A stretch of DNA of 64,000 nt from Luidia sarsii (lineage: Eukaryota > Echinodermata > Asteroidea > Paxillosida > Luidiidae): contig OX465115.1 of NCBI GenBank assembly GCA_949987565.1, forward strand, positions 3,444,004 to 3,508,003, in the 5' to 3' direction. Shown in pieces: positions 1 to 10,152 of this stretch. The position numbers and the translations under genes were made by a program. The notes beneath the pieces were generated by a model. That model worked only from the letters and a program-made list of their open reading frames with translations, was not told the origin of the DNA and made no database searches. How positions within the stretch are numbered: position 1 is the stretch's first letter; every line of letters starts with the position of its first letter.

Positions 1-22
1 TATTGAATTAATGAAATAATCT

Positions 23-201
23 GTGTCTCTGTCTCTCTGTCCCACCGTCACTGTCACGCTATATCCATCTCTCTCTCTCTCTCTATCTGTATATGTCTGT
101 CTGTATAAATCCATGTCTCTCTCTCCCATCCTCTCTCTCCCTTTCTATCTCAGCCTGTCTTTCGCTATTTCTCTCCCTATTCATCTCTCGCGCTCTCTCG
201 C

Positions 202-284
<83 letters not shown>

Positions 285-403
285 TCTCTTATCACTCTGT
301 ACATTTCTCCCTCTCTCTCCACCCCTCTATGTCTCTTTATATCTCTATCTCTCTCCCTCTCACTCTCTCTCTCTCTCTCTATATATATATATCCCTCTCT
401 TTC

Positions 404-437
<34 letters not shown>

Positions 438-453
438 CCTCTCCCTTTCACTC
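23..453. repeat. CT-rich low-complexity tract with (TA)n core
   Basis: Nearly pure pyrimidine on the plus strand, mostly (CT)n with TCTCTC/CCTCTC variants. An uninterrupted (CT)n block at about 205-248 passes straight into (TA)n at about 249-281. A second short TA block lies near 380-391. The frames that are open here encode only Leu/Ser-rich or Arg/Glu-rich strings and are artefacts of the repeat. Confidence 0.95.
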
Positions 454-1480
454 TTGAGGAAACGAAAACCGACAAGACGCGCAGTTTCGCGTCTAATGCA
501 CTGGACACCCCATTAAACTATTAGCCACAATTTTCAGGGTGTAAGCGAGCCACAGGAAAAAAATGCCTATCCGTTCCACGTCCGTTTCTAATGCTCCAAT
601 TAACCCCTATGCCGTTGCTTGAACCAAACTCCCCGGTGACCCTTCTCTCCCCCAGTACTCCCCTGTCAAAATAATGTTCTCCAAGCAGCTGATCGGCAGC
701 TGTGCGTGACACAAGACGAACTACGCGCGCATTCCGCGCTCACACGGAAGAAAATATGGCAACAAATAAATCAAAGCGAATATAATATAAGGTAGGTACA
801 TTAAGAGAGGTGCCAAGATGCACTGTATTATAATTGGGTTGTTTTTCACTCGCTCGATCGGGTGATTAGTTAATGCTGGCCAGTTTGTTCGACATCGCCA
901 GCGCGATCGGGGATGTCGATTCCGTGGCCTACAAAAAAAACACCGTTTTCGGTCGAAAGAGGGCCTGGGAGGAGGGTTCTCTCGTCTTTCAGAGGGTTTG
1001 GAGAGGGCTGTGGATGGGGGTAGAGGGGGAGAGAGACTGGGGGAGTAGAGGATGGGAGCGAGGAAGGGAGGACACCGAGGAGGTACTAGGGGAAAGGGGC
1101 TCGGAGAGCCACAGTTACAATTGCGCCGGTAGGATCGATTCTAACGACGTTGTCGAGGCCTAGATGCCTCGTACCACCACCGCGTCTGCACGGGACTGGA
1201 GGCTGTCTCGAGTAGCAACTTAATCAGTCCGGCGCAGTCTATAATAGACCAGCATTCTGTCCGTCCCTTATCCCTCTCTATATAGTATATACGTCCGTCC
1301 GCTTGGAAATTAACACGCGGCTGTCATTAGACGGCCGCTGATTTGAAAACAGAGAACGCCCGTACTCCCGGAGCAGCCGGGAAAGGACATTATCCTTCTC
1401 TGTTTGTCGTCCCTTTCACATAATTGGCATCCGATGGTGCCTTATCGCCGTGCTAAGTGACGCACTAAATGCTGCCAACT
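454..1480. other. Unassigned sequence
   Basis: No gene, splice-supported exon or known repeat is recognisable. A purine-biased stretch (GGGGGAGAG-type words) occupies about 960-1100. Short open frames have no recognisable domain. Confidence 0.6.
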
Positions 1481-1640
1481 GCTTGCTGACCTAAATAACC
1501 CAGATTGGCAAAACTCGGACACAGACACACAGAGAGAGAGAGAGCAGAGTGCAGAGCGTTCGGTCAATGCGGAGCGTTTAACCAGAAAAGGTTTCCTGCC
1601 CGGATCGAAACGTCAGGCCTTCTATAATTATTGGGCTTCT
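1480..1640 (+). repeat. Dispersed family K copy (retroelement-like fragment)
   Basis: It carries both K boxes: CCAACTGCTTGCTGACCTAA near 1485 and CCCGGATCGAAACGTCAGGCC-like sequence near 1600-1620. The same pair of boxes recurs near 10.05-10.15, 33.4-33.5, 39.4-39.5 and 51.4-51.6 kb. No protein is encoded. Whether this is the tail of a longer retroelement or a SINE-like unit is unknown. Confidence 0.6.
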
Positions 1641-1893
1641 CGTGGCGTTATTAGATCACCACCGCGCTGATACTGTATACGGACTGTCTGCTCGGCTGGT
1701 CTGGTCTGGACCCGGACGGGAGCGATGTGTTTGCGATCCGTGTCACGAAGTCTTACGGTCTACCCCCGGCGGCAGTACATCGCTCGTGCGACCAGATCGA
1801 GGCTATCTAATCCAAGGCCCTACGATCGATAGTTATAGTTGCCGTGAATTCGGCGGTATTCCCCCCGGTCTATTCAATCGCACCAAAACTTGC
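1641..1893. other. Unassigned sequence
   Basis: GC-rich spacer between the K fragment and an F2 element. No feature is recognised. Confidence 0.5.
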
Positions 1894-2239
1894 TTAAAGG
1901 CCCAATACAACTTTGGGAAGATCAGAAAGCACAGATTTCCTTCTAATTTACACAGTTTGTAGATGGTCATGATAGAATCCGCATGTTGAAATCTTACGGT
2001 CTGGGATGCTGTACTTTTCGAGAAATCTTCACTCGAACATCGACAAAGTTTATTACTCGCGAGTAATAAGCTATATCTTAGACTACTGGCCGGTGCGTAA
2101 ACCGTGACGGTTTGGGGCATTTTTCTATTTCTCAGATTACCATAGGAGCTAAAACCTTCGCAGGATTGCTTTTTGGAGTGTTTAATGGTTTAACTGGGGC
2201 AATCTTTTGACCTTTACCGATGTTGTATAAGGGCTTTAA
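1894..2239 (-). mobile_element. F2 hAT-like MITE, subtype b
   Basis: The element runs from TTAAAGGCCCAATACAAC to a matching inverted end GTTGTATAAGGGCTTTAA. Its interior matches the copy at 21824-22187 in opposite orientation, sharing words such as CACAGATTTCCTTC and the TTTATTACTCGCGAGTAATAA region. An exact 20-bp palindrome, TTATTACTCG followed by CGAGTAATAA, sits at 2050-2069. It encodes no transposase. A target-site duplication is not clear for this copy. Assignment to hAT rests on the sister copy at 36455-36840. Confidence 0.75.
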
Positions 2240-2261
2240 GCATGAAACACCTCGCTCAATA

Positions 2262-2520
2262 TGATACTCGGCCAATTTCATACAGCTACTTAATAGCCTG
2301 GAAAAAAAGTTGCTTAAACACAACATTTCATGGTTCAAAAGATCACTTTGCCGACCCAAACTTTTCTTTTGACGAGTAAAGAAGAGTGGAATACAAGTCA
2401 GGGACAATATTGGCATCACATCGTTATGTGATTTGTCATATTGTTCACGAGGGAAGGTATTTTCGGGCTTAGCAGATTTTCACGCTGAAGCGCGGCTCTT
2501 TGAAAAAAATGGGTCCAGGT
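2262..2520. mobile_element. F4 element (CAATTTCATAGAGC ends)
   Basis: The left end GGCCAATTTCATACAGCTAC near 2270 is mirrored by the right end near 2470-2518, which reads CTTAGCAGATTTTCACGCTG and then TGGGTCC. The interior word GAATACAAGTCA also occurs in other F4 copies. No coding capacity. It abuts the F2 element on its left. Confidence 0.65.
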
Positions 2521-2554
2521 TACCGGCCGGAGTTCCACCCGTATTCTGAGCTAA

Positions 2555-2703
2555 GCACCCACTATTTGACTACAAGTCAAATGCAACAGGTATCGTGTGA
2601 AGAAAAAAATACTAGGGGCTGGCTGTCTCGTCATAAATCCAGGAGGAGACACCGTGCTTAGCGGATTTCCACGCTGATGCAGCGCTGTGAAATTGGGCGC
2701 CGG
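2555..2703. mobile_element. Truncated F4 element
   Basis: It retains ACTACAAGTCAAATGCA and the right end CTTAGCGGATTTCCACGCTG followed by GTGAAATTGGGC. The left terminus is missing. It lies just downstream of a fuller F4 copy in the same orientation. Confidence 0.6.
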
Positions 2704-3100
2704 TCTATATATCTGGCGGTAAACAGGTGACCTGTTTTCGCTCGCAGGAAATCTGCTTCGGTATAGAGGAAGGAACTGCACGGCGTTGTCGAGCGTGCCG
2801 AACTAGGGGAGCGCGCGTTGCCTATTTGCGTTCGCGGTTACGTGGGCCTGACTTGAACTCCAGTCAATACGGTGACTTTAAAGGAGTTCACTTGCGTGTA
2901 TGTACAGTATACCGTCGCGTCGTCCGCCTCTTAAACTTGCCAAGGCGTAAACGAGTGGAGGTGTCTCGCTAGCCTATAGAGTCAGCGACCAAAGTCAACT
3001 AACGAATTGGGGCCAATTATACGTGGTCGATTAACCACCGAAAGTCGCTTCGGCATGAAAAGACACCCCGTGACTTACCAAAAAAAACCAGATAACAAGA
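2704..3100. other. Unassigned sequence
   Basis: Moderately GC-rich sequence with no recognisable repeat or exon. Confidence 0.5.
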
Positions 3101-3322
3101 CTTGGAGGTGTGCGCGGTGACACCGTTGTAGGTCATCGCTTTCGTGAAGATGTATGGCCCAGGACGGAGGCGGTAGCTCATCGTTTCCGTCGGCGATTGC
3201 TCTGCCTGTCGTAGGGAGACTGACAGAGCACACGCTGCCCGAAACGTTGAGTTACCGGCTCTTTTCAGAGCCACACCTCATCTCACAGGAAATGATGAAC
3301 ACAGCGTCGTCGCGAACCTTCC
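3101..3322. mobile_element. F5 fold-back element
   Basis: It opens with CTTGGAGGTGTGCGCGGTGA and closes with an inverted counterpart, CGTCGCGAACCTTCCA. The core holds the family signature CTGCCCGAAACGTTGAGT (near 3236) followed by CTCTTTTCAGAGCCACAC. Related cores are at 38.9 and 62.3 kb. No protein is encoded. Confidence 0.65.
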
Positions 3323-4287
3323 ACTTTGTACTTCCACCGTGGCAACCTCGAAATCGTATCTATACGTTTCACTTGATTCGTATTACGATTGACTTGTATT
3401 CAATTATTGGGCGCTTATAGCATGAAAAATACGAGAAGGCAACGTGATTAAATTTCGCAAGGTTATTTTGTTGTGCTTCGGTTAATTTTCCGGGACTGAG
3501 CGGCTGTGTGAGATCGACCCATGATTTTCAGCAATTTCTGTATGGTTGCCATGGTAGTGGGTGAAAGGCAAAGGTTGAAGTCGGGGTCGGTGGGGGCGCC
3601 CTTGTGTTTTCTTTTTCCTGCCGACGATAAGCCGGTTGCTATAGCACTCGAGCGTCGTCTGGGATTCCAATCGGCGATGAATCCAGATGTGGTCTGTCTC
3701 TTTCCTTCTCTCTGTGTGTCCTTATCTCTCTCTCCTCTCCCCCCTAATGGAATACAGATGGGGATATTATACAGCTTCCTAATTGCCCCTTTCAGAAAGT
3801 CCAAGTAGCCGAGCCCGCCTTTAGGAAAATGCATGAGAAATTAATGAGTTTTCTTCAAGAAAAGAAACGAAAAAGAACGGACCCGAGTAATTGGTGAGAA
3901 TCTAAATTGCAAGGCTGGACAGGGGGAACCATAGGCCCGGTAAAGTGGCTTCAGAATGTAGATAGAACATTTAGTCAAACTGATTTGCAGTGTGCCAGCT
4001 AGACTTAATCTCGGTTAAAAAGAAACAAAAAACAAACAACCGCAAACTCGAAAACAGCCTCCGTGTTTCAATTTACCCGAAACCCCACTTTTGATTTTCT
4101 CTGAAAGCCGGCATTAAGCTGTCGTCAGCTCAAGTGGCTGCCAGCTTCATGAATAATCTGGTGAACTGATTTATCTGGACGGGACGCCATCGTAAGGCGG
4201 TCTCGCGTGCAACAGTAAGAGCACTAAAACCCCATGTCACGCAAGAGCCGGAGTCAGACGGAACGCGGCCGGAGTGGAAAATTGCCG
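3323..4287. other. Unassigned sequence
   Basis: AT-moderate sequence. A small CT tract lies at about 3700-3745. No gene is recognised. Confidence 0.5.
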
Positions 4288-4560
4288 TGGCCGGATACGC
4301 TTTAATAACGAATCCATGGATCAGGCTCGGGCTCAGGTTTGGTCTCCGTCTGACAAAAATCTGAAAATCCAGGCTGTGGTTGGTTGCTAACATTTGAAGG
4401 TTTGTGAATTGGCTTGACGAGTAGAGAGTATAATATATTCACCAAGAAACTGGGGCCAAACTCTTGTTTCTATAAGATGCATGTGACATTATAACGGGTA
4501 TGCGATGTTACGACCGAAGCCTGAGCCCGAGCCTAAGCCTTCATTTCGTAAAAGGACTGT
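4288..4560. mobile_element. F6 fold-back element, degenerate
   Basis: The left arm near 4319 (CAGGCTCGGGCTCAGGTTTG) is the near-reverse complement of the right arm near 4515-4540 (AAGCCTGAGCCCGAGCCTAA). The arms extend outwards with weaker matching. The same arm sequence bounds the element at 52562-52804. Non-coding. Confidence 0.65.
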
Positions 4561-5565
4561 GTTCCATCCGGCTATATGCCAGCTGGAGTTGGGGGGGGTG
4601 ATAATGCACCGCCATCGGCAATGGGCAAGAGTCACTCGAAGCGGATTCGATGGAAGCGAATTGCTATGTATAGTCAAACGGCATTTTTCAAACAACTTCC
4701 TCATTCCGACTGTTCCCACTTGATTCCTGCAGAATCCGGACGAGTATTATAACGGTGCCTCGACTACGCCCATAGACACACAATCCTCCACGCCTTTGTG
4801 AAAATTACCGATTTTGTAATAGAGTGCATGGTTGTGCCGTCGACAGACGATTCCCCAAACCCCCCCCCCTCCCCTCCGCCGAGATCACCATAGCGACCGA
4901 GTTCCCCAGCGACGACTTAACACCCTCGCTTTCAGGCGCGTCTCCCATTTCCGCGAGCCCGCGCGCGTCTCGGGCAGGATTTGGGGCTTAACGTAAACCT
5001 CTCATCGCGTAATATATCGCTGGAATATTCTCTTTCTCTGAGCCGCTTTTTGTTTTTTTTAAAGCGGGTTGAACACCTGACGTGAGGGTATGGATTTTTG
5101 AAGAAAATAGGAAAAAATAGGGGAGTTTCGGTGACACCAATACATAGGCTTCAGTGTCAGTCACTTCAGCGCGTTTAATGCACAGAAGGGATCAGAATTC
5201 TACAGGGTTCGACTCAAAATATGCTGGGTGCTACGCCGTAGCTTTTAACCAGGAAGCTGGGGTGCACGAGAGACACGGCGAATCGATTTCGTTGGCGCGA
5301 TTGTCATAACAAGTGATGAACACGGCACAGTAACCTACTGTATTTGAATGCGTACTCGTTCGCTGCACAGAAAGCATGGCGACCCTCGTGAGTGAACGTA
5401 AACAGTCCGGCGTGACTTCATAATAATTATGTGGCGCTGCATCACGAATCGAGCATGAACGAAAGACTGGACCGTTTGATTCAGACGGCCGGAGTAACAC
5501 CGGCAGGGGGAAATGGGCGCTACGGTGCGTTTGATCGGACACCGTTCGTTTGCTTTGCTATAAAA
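4561..5565. other. Unassigned sequence
   Basis: No gene or repeat family is recognised. A C-rich run is at about 4858-4880 and a T-run at about 5048-5060. Confidence 0.5.
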
Positions 5566-6656
5566 TGTGACCCGGCACAACGACATGAGGATTATCCCAC
5601 CAAAACACTTTTTGAGTGAACAACGCCTGAAGTTAAAGTATCTTCACAATTCGATTACAAATATTTTTTTTTTTTTTTTCGGAAATTTTAAATATTAGAG
5701 GATATTATATTGATATCATTTGAAAGCTAATGGTATACTCTTTCACATCATTAGAAAATTTAAAAATCTCAAAAGTGGGGTAATTAGCTTTTCCGTTCCA
5801 TACGGAAAAGCTATTGTTCTTGTTCTGATTTTTTTTTTTTTTCTTCTTTTTCTGGTCGGAATTTTCCCATAGACAAAGCGCAGGGTTTTTCTCCACGGCA
5901 CTTTTACCATTGAACACATTTGGATTTTTTTCAAACTTTGCAATTGCATAGAGCCTATGTAGAGCTAGTGCACAGTTGTCTCAAAATTGTCATGACGTCA
6001 TCATGTGTCACGTGACAGTGCTTTAAAGTGGCACATTTCAAACTCCATTTTAAGCAAAAATGCAATTTCGTTTTGTTTCAATTTTGCAGTATATCTAAGT
6101 TGGGAAAAGGTGTATCCAAAAATTGCCCTCATTTGATCGTGACGTCATCTCATGAATATTAATGAGGTCATAAACTTTTAAGATTTTAACATTCAATTGA
6201 CCATATTTGGCCAACGGAGCAAGATTTTTTTCATTTTTTCGATTATATCTATTGGGGATGTAGTTTATAAACACCCTCCGGGGCCAAAATGCCATGACGC
6301 AATCGTGACGTCATCAAAACGCGTGTTTTTAAAACGCATATTTGCCAAAGGTCAATCGTCTCGAAATTTGCTAGGCATCTAGCTATTGGGCTAGACATTC
6401 TGAATCCTGAGTTTGGAAACAATCGACCATTGTTCATAATTATTTTGATTTTTTGAATGTTATAATGAAGTCCCATACACTTTGTGCACGAAATATGCAC
6501 GTGAGTTTTGGGGTAGAAATTGAGGTTCCGAGTTCGAATCCCGCTGATGTCAATATTTTTTTTTTTTTTTAAGAGAACCAGATGCGGAAAAGCGTTATGT
6601 TCTGTTAGCAAACAGACATAAATCTCTAGTTTCTCATTATGCTGTGCCGGGTCACA
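5566..6656. mobile_element. F1 element, expanded 1.09-kb copy
   Basis: It begins TGTGACCCGGCACAACG and ends GCTGTGCCGGGTCACA, the exact F1 termini. It is flanked by AA on both sides, as expected for a 2-bp duplication. About 220 bp at the left end match the short F1 copies. The central 850 bp (about 5790-6635) are absent from them. The centre holds three TGACGTCA palindromes and a tRNA-like B box. The longest central frame (minus strand, about 174 codons overlapping the right end) shows no transposase motif. It is either a longer family member or a short copy with a nested insertion. Confidence 0.85.
6520..6572 (+). repeat. tRNA-derived SINE tail
   Basis: GAGTTCGAATCCCGC near 6528 fits the pol III B-box consensus GGTTCGAATCC, and a T-run of about 14 follows at 6557-6570. 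No convincing A box is seen upstream, so this is a fragment. It lies inside the expanded F1 copy. Confidence 0.45.
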
Positions 6657-8370
6657 AATACGCGACGGTATGTATCTGGTTCTGACGCGTCGTGACGGTT
6701 CATTGGCTAAACAAGGAAGTAAAGATGACGCCACGATGCGTTTCAACGCACGCGCTCGTTTGCCGCTCCCCACAATGGCAAAATCGCAAATTCAATAATC
6801 AGACGAGTAGACTTGGGAGTAGGAGGCACAAGTATCTCCGATACTTCATGTTCACTGAGATGAAGGGAACGAAAAGAAATATGAGGGGATAATATATCTG
6901 AGCCTGTAATTGTCTTTAGTAACGGGAGACGGCTCCTTGTGGTTCGATCAGGAGAGTCGGTTGTTGTCTTTTAATCCGAATTGGGGAAGGGCTGGCTGGT
7001 TTTTCGATTTGGGATATTTGAATAATTGGAGAGCGGCAGAGGGGAGGGGGGTCGGTGTTTTGACTGGGGACAATGGGGTCACGTTTCCAACTGCCAACGG
7101 GGGATGGGGGTTGAAGTTGAAAGAGAATGCGAGCCGACCCTCGCCCGTCCCTCCACAAAAAAAGGTGAAGACGCATGTAAGGAGACCGCGTGGCTTGACT
7201 GAAATATGAACATCCCCTGAAGGGTAAACAGGTGCATCTCAACACTTAAAAAAAGTCGTCATATCTGACTATGGAGATAGCTTCTCATATGATTATTAGG
7301 CTACAATAAGCAATACTCAAGGAGGGGTTATTTTGGGTTGATTCGTCCTTGGCCGATGCAGTATTTCAATGGGGTTACGTCTACCTTTCTTCGACCACCT
7401 GCTTCACCTTATAGAGATATATACAGGCAATATATAGGCAATCTTTCACTGGCAACGGGTACGTTGTGCAGGCTTGCTCGCTGCCTGTTTGGGAGAACTC
7501 ACACGGGCCAGACCACCTCGGGCTCTTCTTCTTCTTCTTCTTTTTACGTGAGGAACGGAAGGCTCTCTTTGGAGAGGCAACGGCTTCAGGAAGAGGGGAG
7601 TTGCTCCCACACATATACGCGTCACTTTGCTTTCTAAGTCTGGCCTCAAAACTCCGTCCGTGCAGTGAAATACAGACTCATTGTTCATGGCATCAGCCTA
7701 CTGTAATGTGACAGGTCGGTCTTGTCCACTCAACTGAACTGGTGACATACGGTACCTGACTAGTTTGGAATGCTTTGTGGTGTTTTGCAAGGCTACTGTA
7801 CGAAAACATGGTGGTTGACCAACTCAGGTCAAACTATCAATTGATCGAAGATAGTGTTGGACAATACTTACTACCCCGAATGCTGTCTGGGGAGCAAAAT
7901 AAAGCATCACTACGTACAATTAAGGTAAAGTGACTCCTAACTTGCAGTAGGACCATCGAACACATTAGGTGAATGGTATAGGCAAGGCCTCCCTATAGCC
8001 CGACTGTCATCAGCACTAAGCCGTGTTTTAGCCGAGTCCTTCAGACAAGATGTCTGACCTCATGAAATTACGCACTAGTTAGGGAATGCTCCCACGATTA
8101 TGATGCTCAGTCCTGCCGTCTGCCATACAGGCTCCAGAGAAGCTGGAATTGAATCAGTCGAAAAGAAAATAGAACCAAAAGAAAAAAACACCAGCGAGGA
8201 GGGACTCTGCGCTCCGGTCATCCCTCTGCCCTCCCTCGCGATGTTGCCGATAGATCGGTATTGAATCAGGGCGCGACATGCGTAATTAAAGTCACCCAGC
8301 CGGGCCGACCAAGGGGACTGTTTACTTCTAAAACATGGGTACCTAAGAGCCCGCATTTATTTGATCTGTG
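6657..8370. other. Unassigned sequence
   Basis: No gene is recognised. It holds a short (CTT)n run near 7528-7545 and G-rich stretches near 7040-7110. Open frames of about 100 codons are present but lack recognisable domains. Confidence 0.5.
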
Positions 8371-8920
8371 CGGCCTGCCCCTCTCCATCTCCCTCTCCCT
8401 CTCCCTCTCCCTCTCCCTCTCCGTCTCCGTCTCCGTCTCCATCTCCCTCTCCCTCTCCCTCTCCCTCTCCCTCTCCCTCTCCCTCTCCCTCTCCCTCTCC
8501 CTCTCCCTCTCCGTCTCCGTCTCCGTCTCCGTCTCCGTCTCCGTCTCCGTCTCCGTCTCCCTCTCCCTCTCCCTCTCCCTCTCCCTCTCCCTCTCCCTCT
8601 CCCTCTCCCTCTCCCTCTCCCTCTCCCTCTCCCTCTCCCTCTCCCTCTCCCTCTCCCTCTCCCTCTCCCTCTCCCTCTCCCTCTCCCTCTCCCTCTCCCT
8701 CTCCCTCTCCCTCTCCCTCTCCCTCTCTCTCTCTCTCTCCCTCTCCCTCTCCCTCTCCCTCTACCTCTCCCTCTCCCTCTCCCTCTCCCTCTCCCTCTCC
8801 CTCTCCCTCTCCCTCTCCCTCTCCCTCTCCCTCTCCCTCTCCCTCTCCCTCTCCCTCTCCCTCTCCCTCTCCCCCTCCCTCTCCCTCTCCCTCTCCCTCT
8901 CCCCCTCCCTCTCCCTCTCC

Positions 8921-8961
<41 letters not shown>

Positions 8962-8970
8962 CCTCTGCCT
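8371..8970 (+). repeat. (CCCTCT)n hexanucleotide tract, about 590 bp
   Basis: A polypyrimidine hexamer array. The unit CCCTCT is interrupted by discrete variant blocks: CCGTCT at about 8421-8440 and 8511-8560, CT-only at about 8724-8738, and CACTCT at about 8924-8958. Because 6 is divisible by 3, several frames stay open for over 200 codons (Ser-Pro, Leu-Pro and Arg-Gly strings). Mirror-symmetric polypurine/polypyrimidine tracts of this kind can form triplex DNA. Confidence 0.97.
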
Positions 8971-10000
8971 CACTCATTGTGTGAATTGTTTTTTTTATAG
9001 CCGCGGTATTGATCGATGGCCGACGTGTAAGAATCCAAGGACTTCAAAACTCTAATGACTCATTCTGGTTCGCAGCGTGCTCAAGACGTCGGACTTATAC
9101 CATTCCCAACAGCTGGACGGAACAACTAATCAGCATGTTCTAATAATCATGATGTTTTTGTTTGTTCCAGCAATGCGATTGTTTTACTTCTCCATCGGCA
9201 CCTGTTCTTATTAATCTCGGCCCGGTTCGGCCATCACCGAACTCATAGGCCCTAGTTCTATCTTATATCAGAGACGCCAACCCTGCCATATGAACTCCAG
9301 CGTCGTGAAGCCATCTGTGTCGTGCCTATTGCTCGTGTCCATCACCCGATATTTTATCGCTTTGTTTACGATTGAGGGGAAACTCTAGGCCCATCCTCAT
9401 TGTCTCGTAGTCTCGTCTCTTTCATTGCTAAGTAGTAGCCATCCAACACTGCTCATTACACCCTATAGTGAGAAGAGGTTGCGTTTTATGACGTTGGATG
9501 TCATTGGGTTTCTCTAGAGCCGGTCGGCAATCGGTCAATTTATCGGGAGAGTAAAAAAACTAATTTGAAACAGAAGCCGACAGCGATAGTAATACGCCCG
9601 CGACTGGGAAGCGATTGATATTAATCCCGGCGACCTGCATGGTGCTGCTCGCAAGAGCAGGCTGCCCGCCGATGCGCGAGTTGGCAGAGCAGCCCGCGAC
9701 CTCCACCGAATGGGGTGCACGACAGTATCCGTATACTACTAGTGAGGCTTTCCGTCTTGTCACTCGGCACGGGTGTGGGATAACGCTGCGCCGTATCGAG
9801 GATCACGCCTAATCCCAGTGCCTTTCCCCCGAGGAAAGGGGCTCATGGTTACAATCTTTTACGCACTTCGGCTTTGCTGACAAGATGGAACTCTGGTCTC
9901 GTGATCCGTATATATCTCAGGTCATTCTTTTCAGTGGGGATATCACACATTACGAGGCCTGACGTTTCGAATCTCTCTCAGACAGAAACACGGCAGGTTG
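8971..10000. other. Unassigned sequence
   Basis: No gene or recognisable repeat. Near 9600-9800 there is a GC-rich stretch open on both strands for about 60-70 codons with no recognisable domain. Confidence 0.5.
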
Positions 10001-10034
10001 TATTGCTTCATTTTAACCCCTTTTTAAATATGGC

Positions 10035-10152
10035 GATATACAAAAATGTTGCAAACTGCTTACTGACTAAAATTACCAAAATGTAAATCTTAAAATGAAC
10101 TCTGCCTTTGAGAAAGGTCCTGCTAGGATCGAAACGTCAGGCCCTTTTTAAA
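10035..10152 (+). repeat. Dispersed family K copy, best preserved
   Basis: It contains AATGTTGCAAACTGCTTACT followed by GACTAAAATTACC, then CTGCCTTTGAGAAAGGTCCT and GCTAGGATCGAAACGTCAGG. The second half can fold as two small hairpins (CCTTT/AAAGG, then TCCT/AGGA) before CGAAACGTC. This is a good reference copy for the family. Confidence 0.7.

Noticed and set aside
6249..6773. 174-codon minus frame in the expanded F1 copy as a possible transposase
   Set aside because: It crosses the right TIR and shows no catalytic or helix-turn-helix motif.
8371..8970. Tandem arrays as CRISPR
   Set aside because: No constant repeat with unique spacers; all arrays here are head-to-tail without spacers, in eukaryotic-type sequence.
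8261..9055. 264-codon plus-strand frame and several over 200 codons
   Set aside because: Composed of the hexamer repeat only (Ser-Leu, Ser-Pro, Arg-Gly); open in several frames and both strands.
10100..10150. Family K box as a hammerhead ribozyme
   Set aside because: CGAAACGTC is present, but the CTGANGA core is missing in every copy seen.
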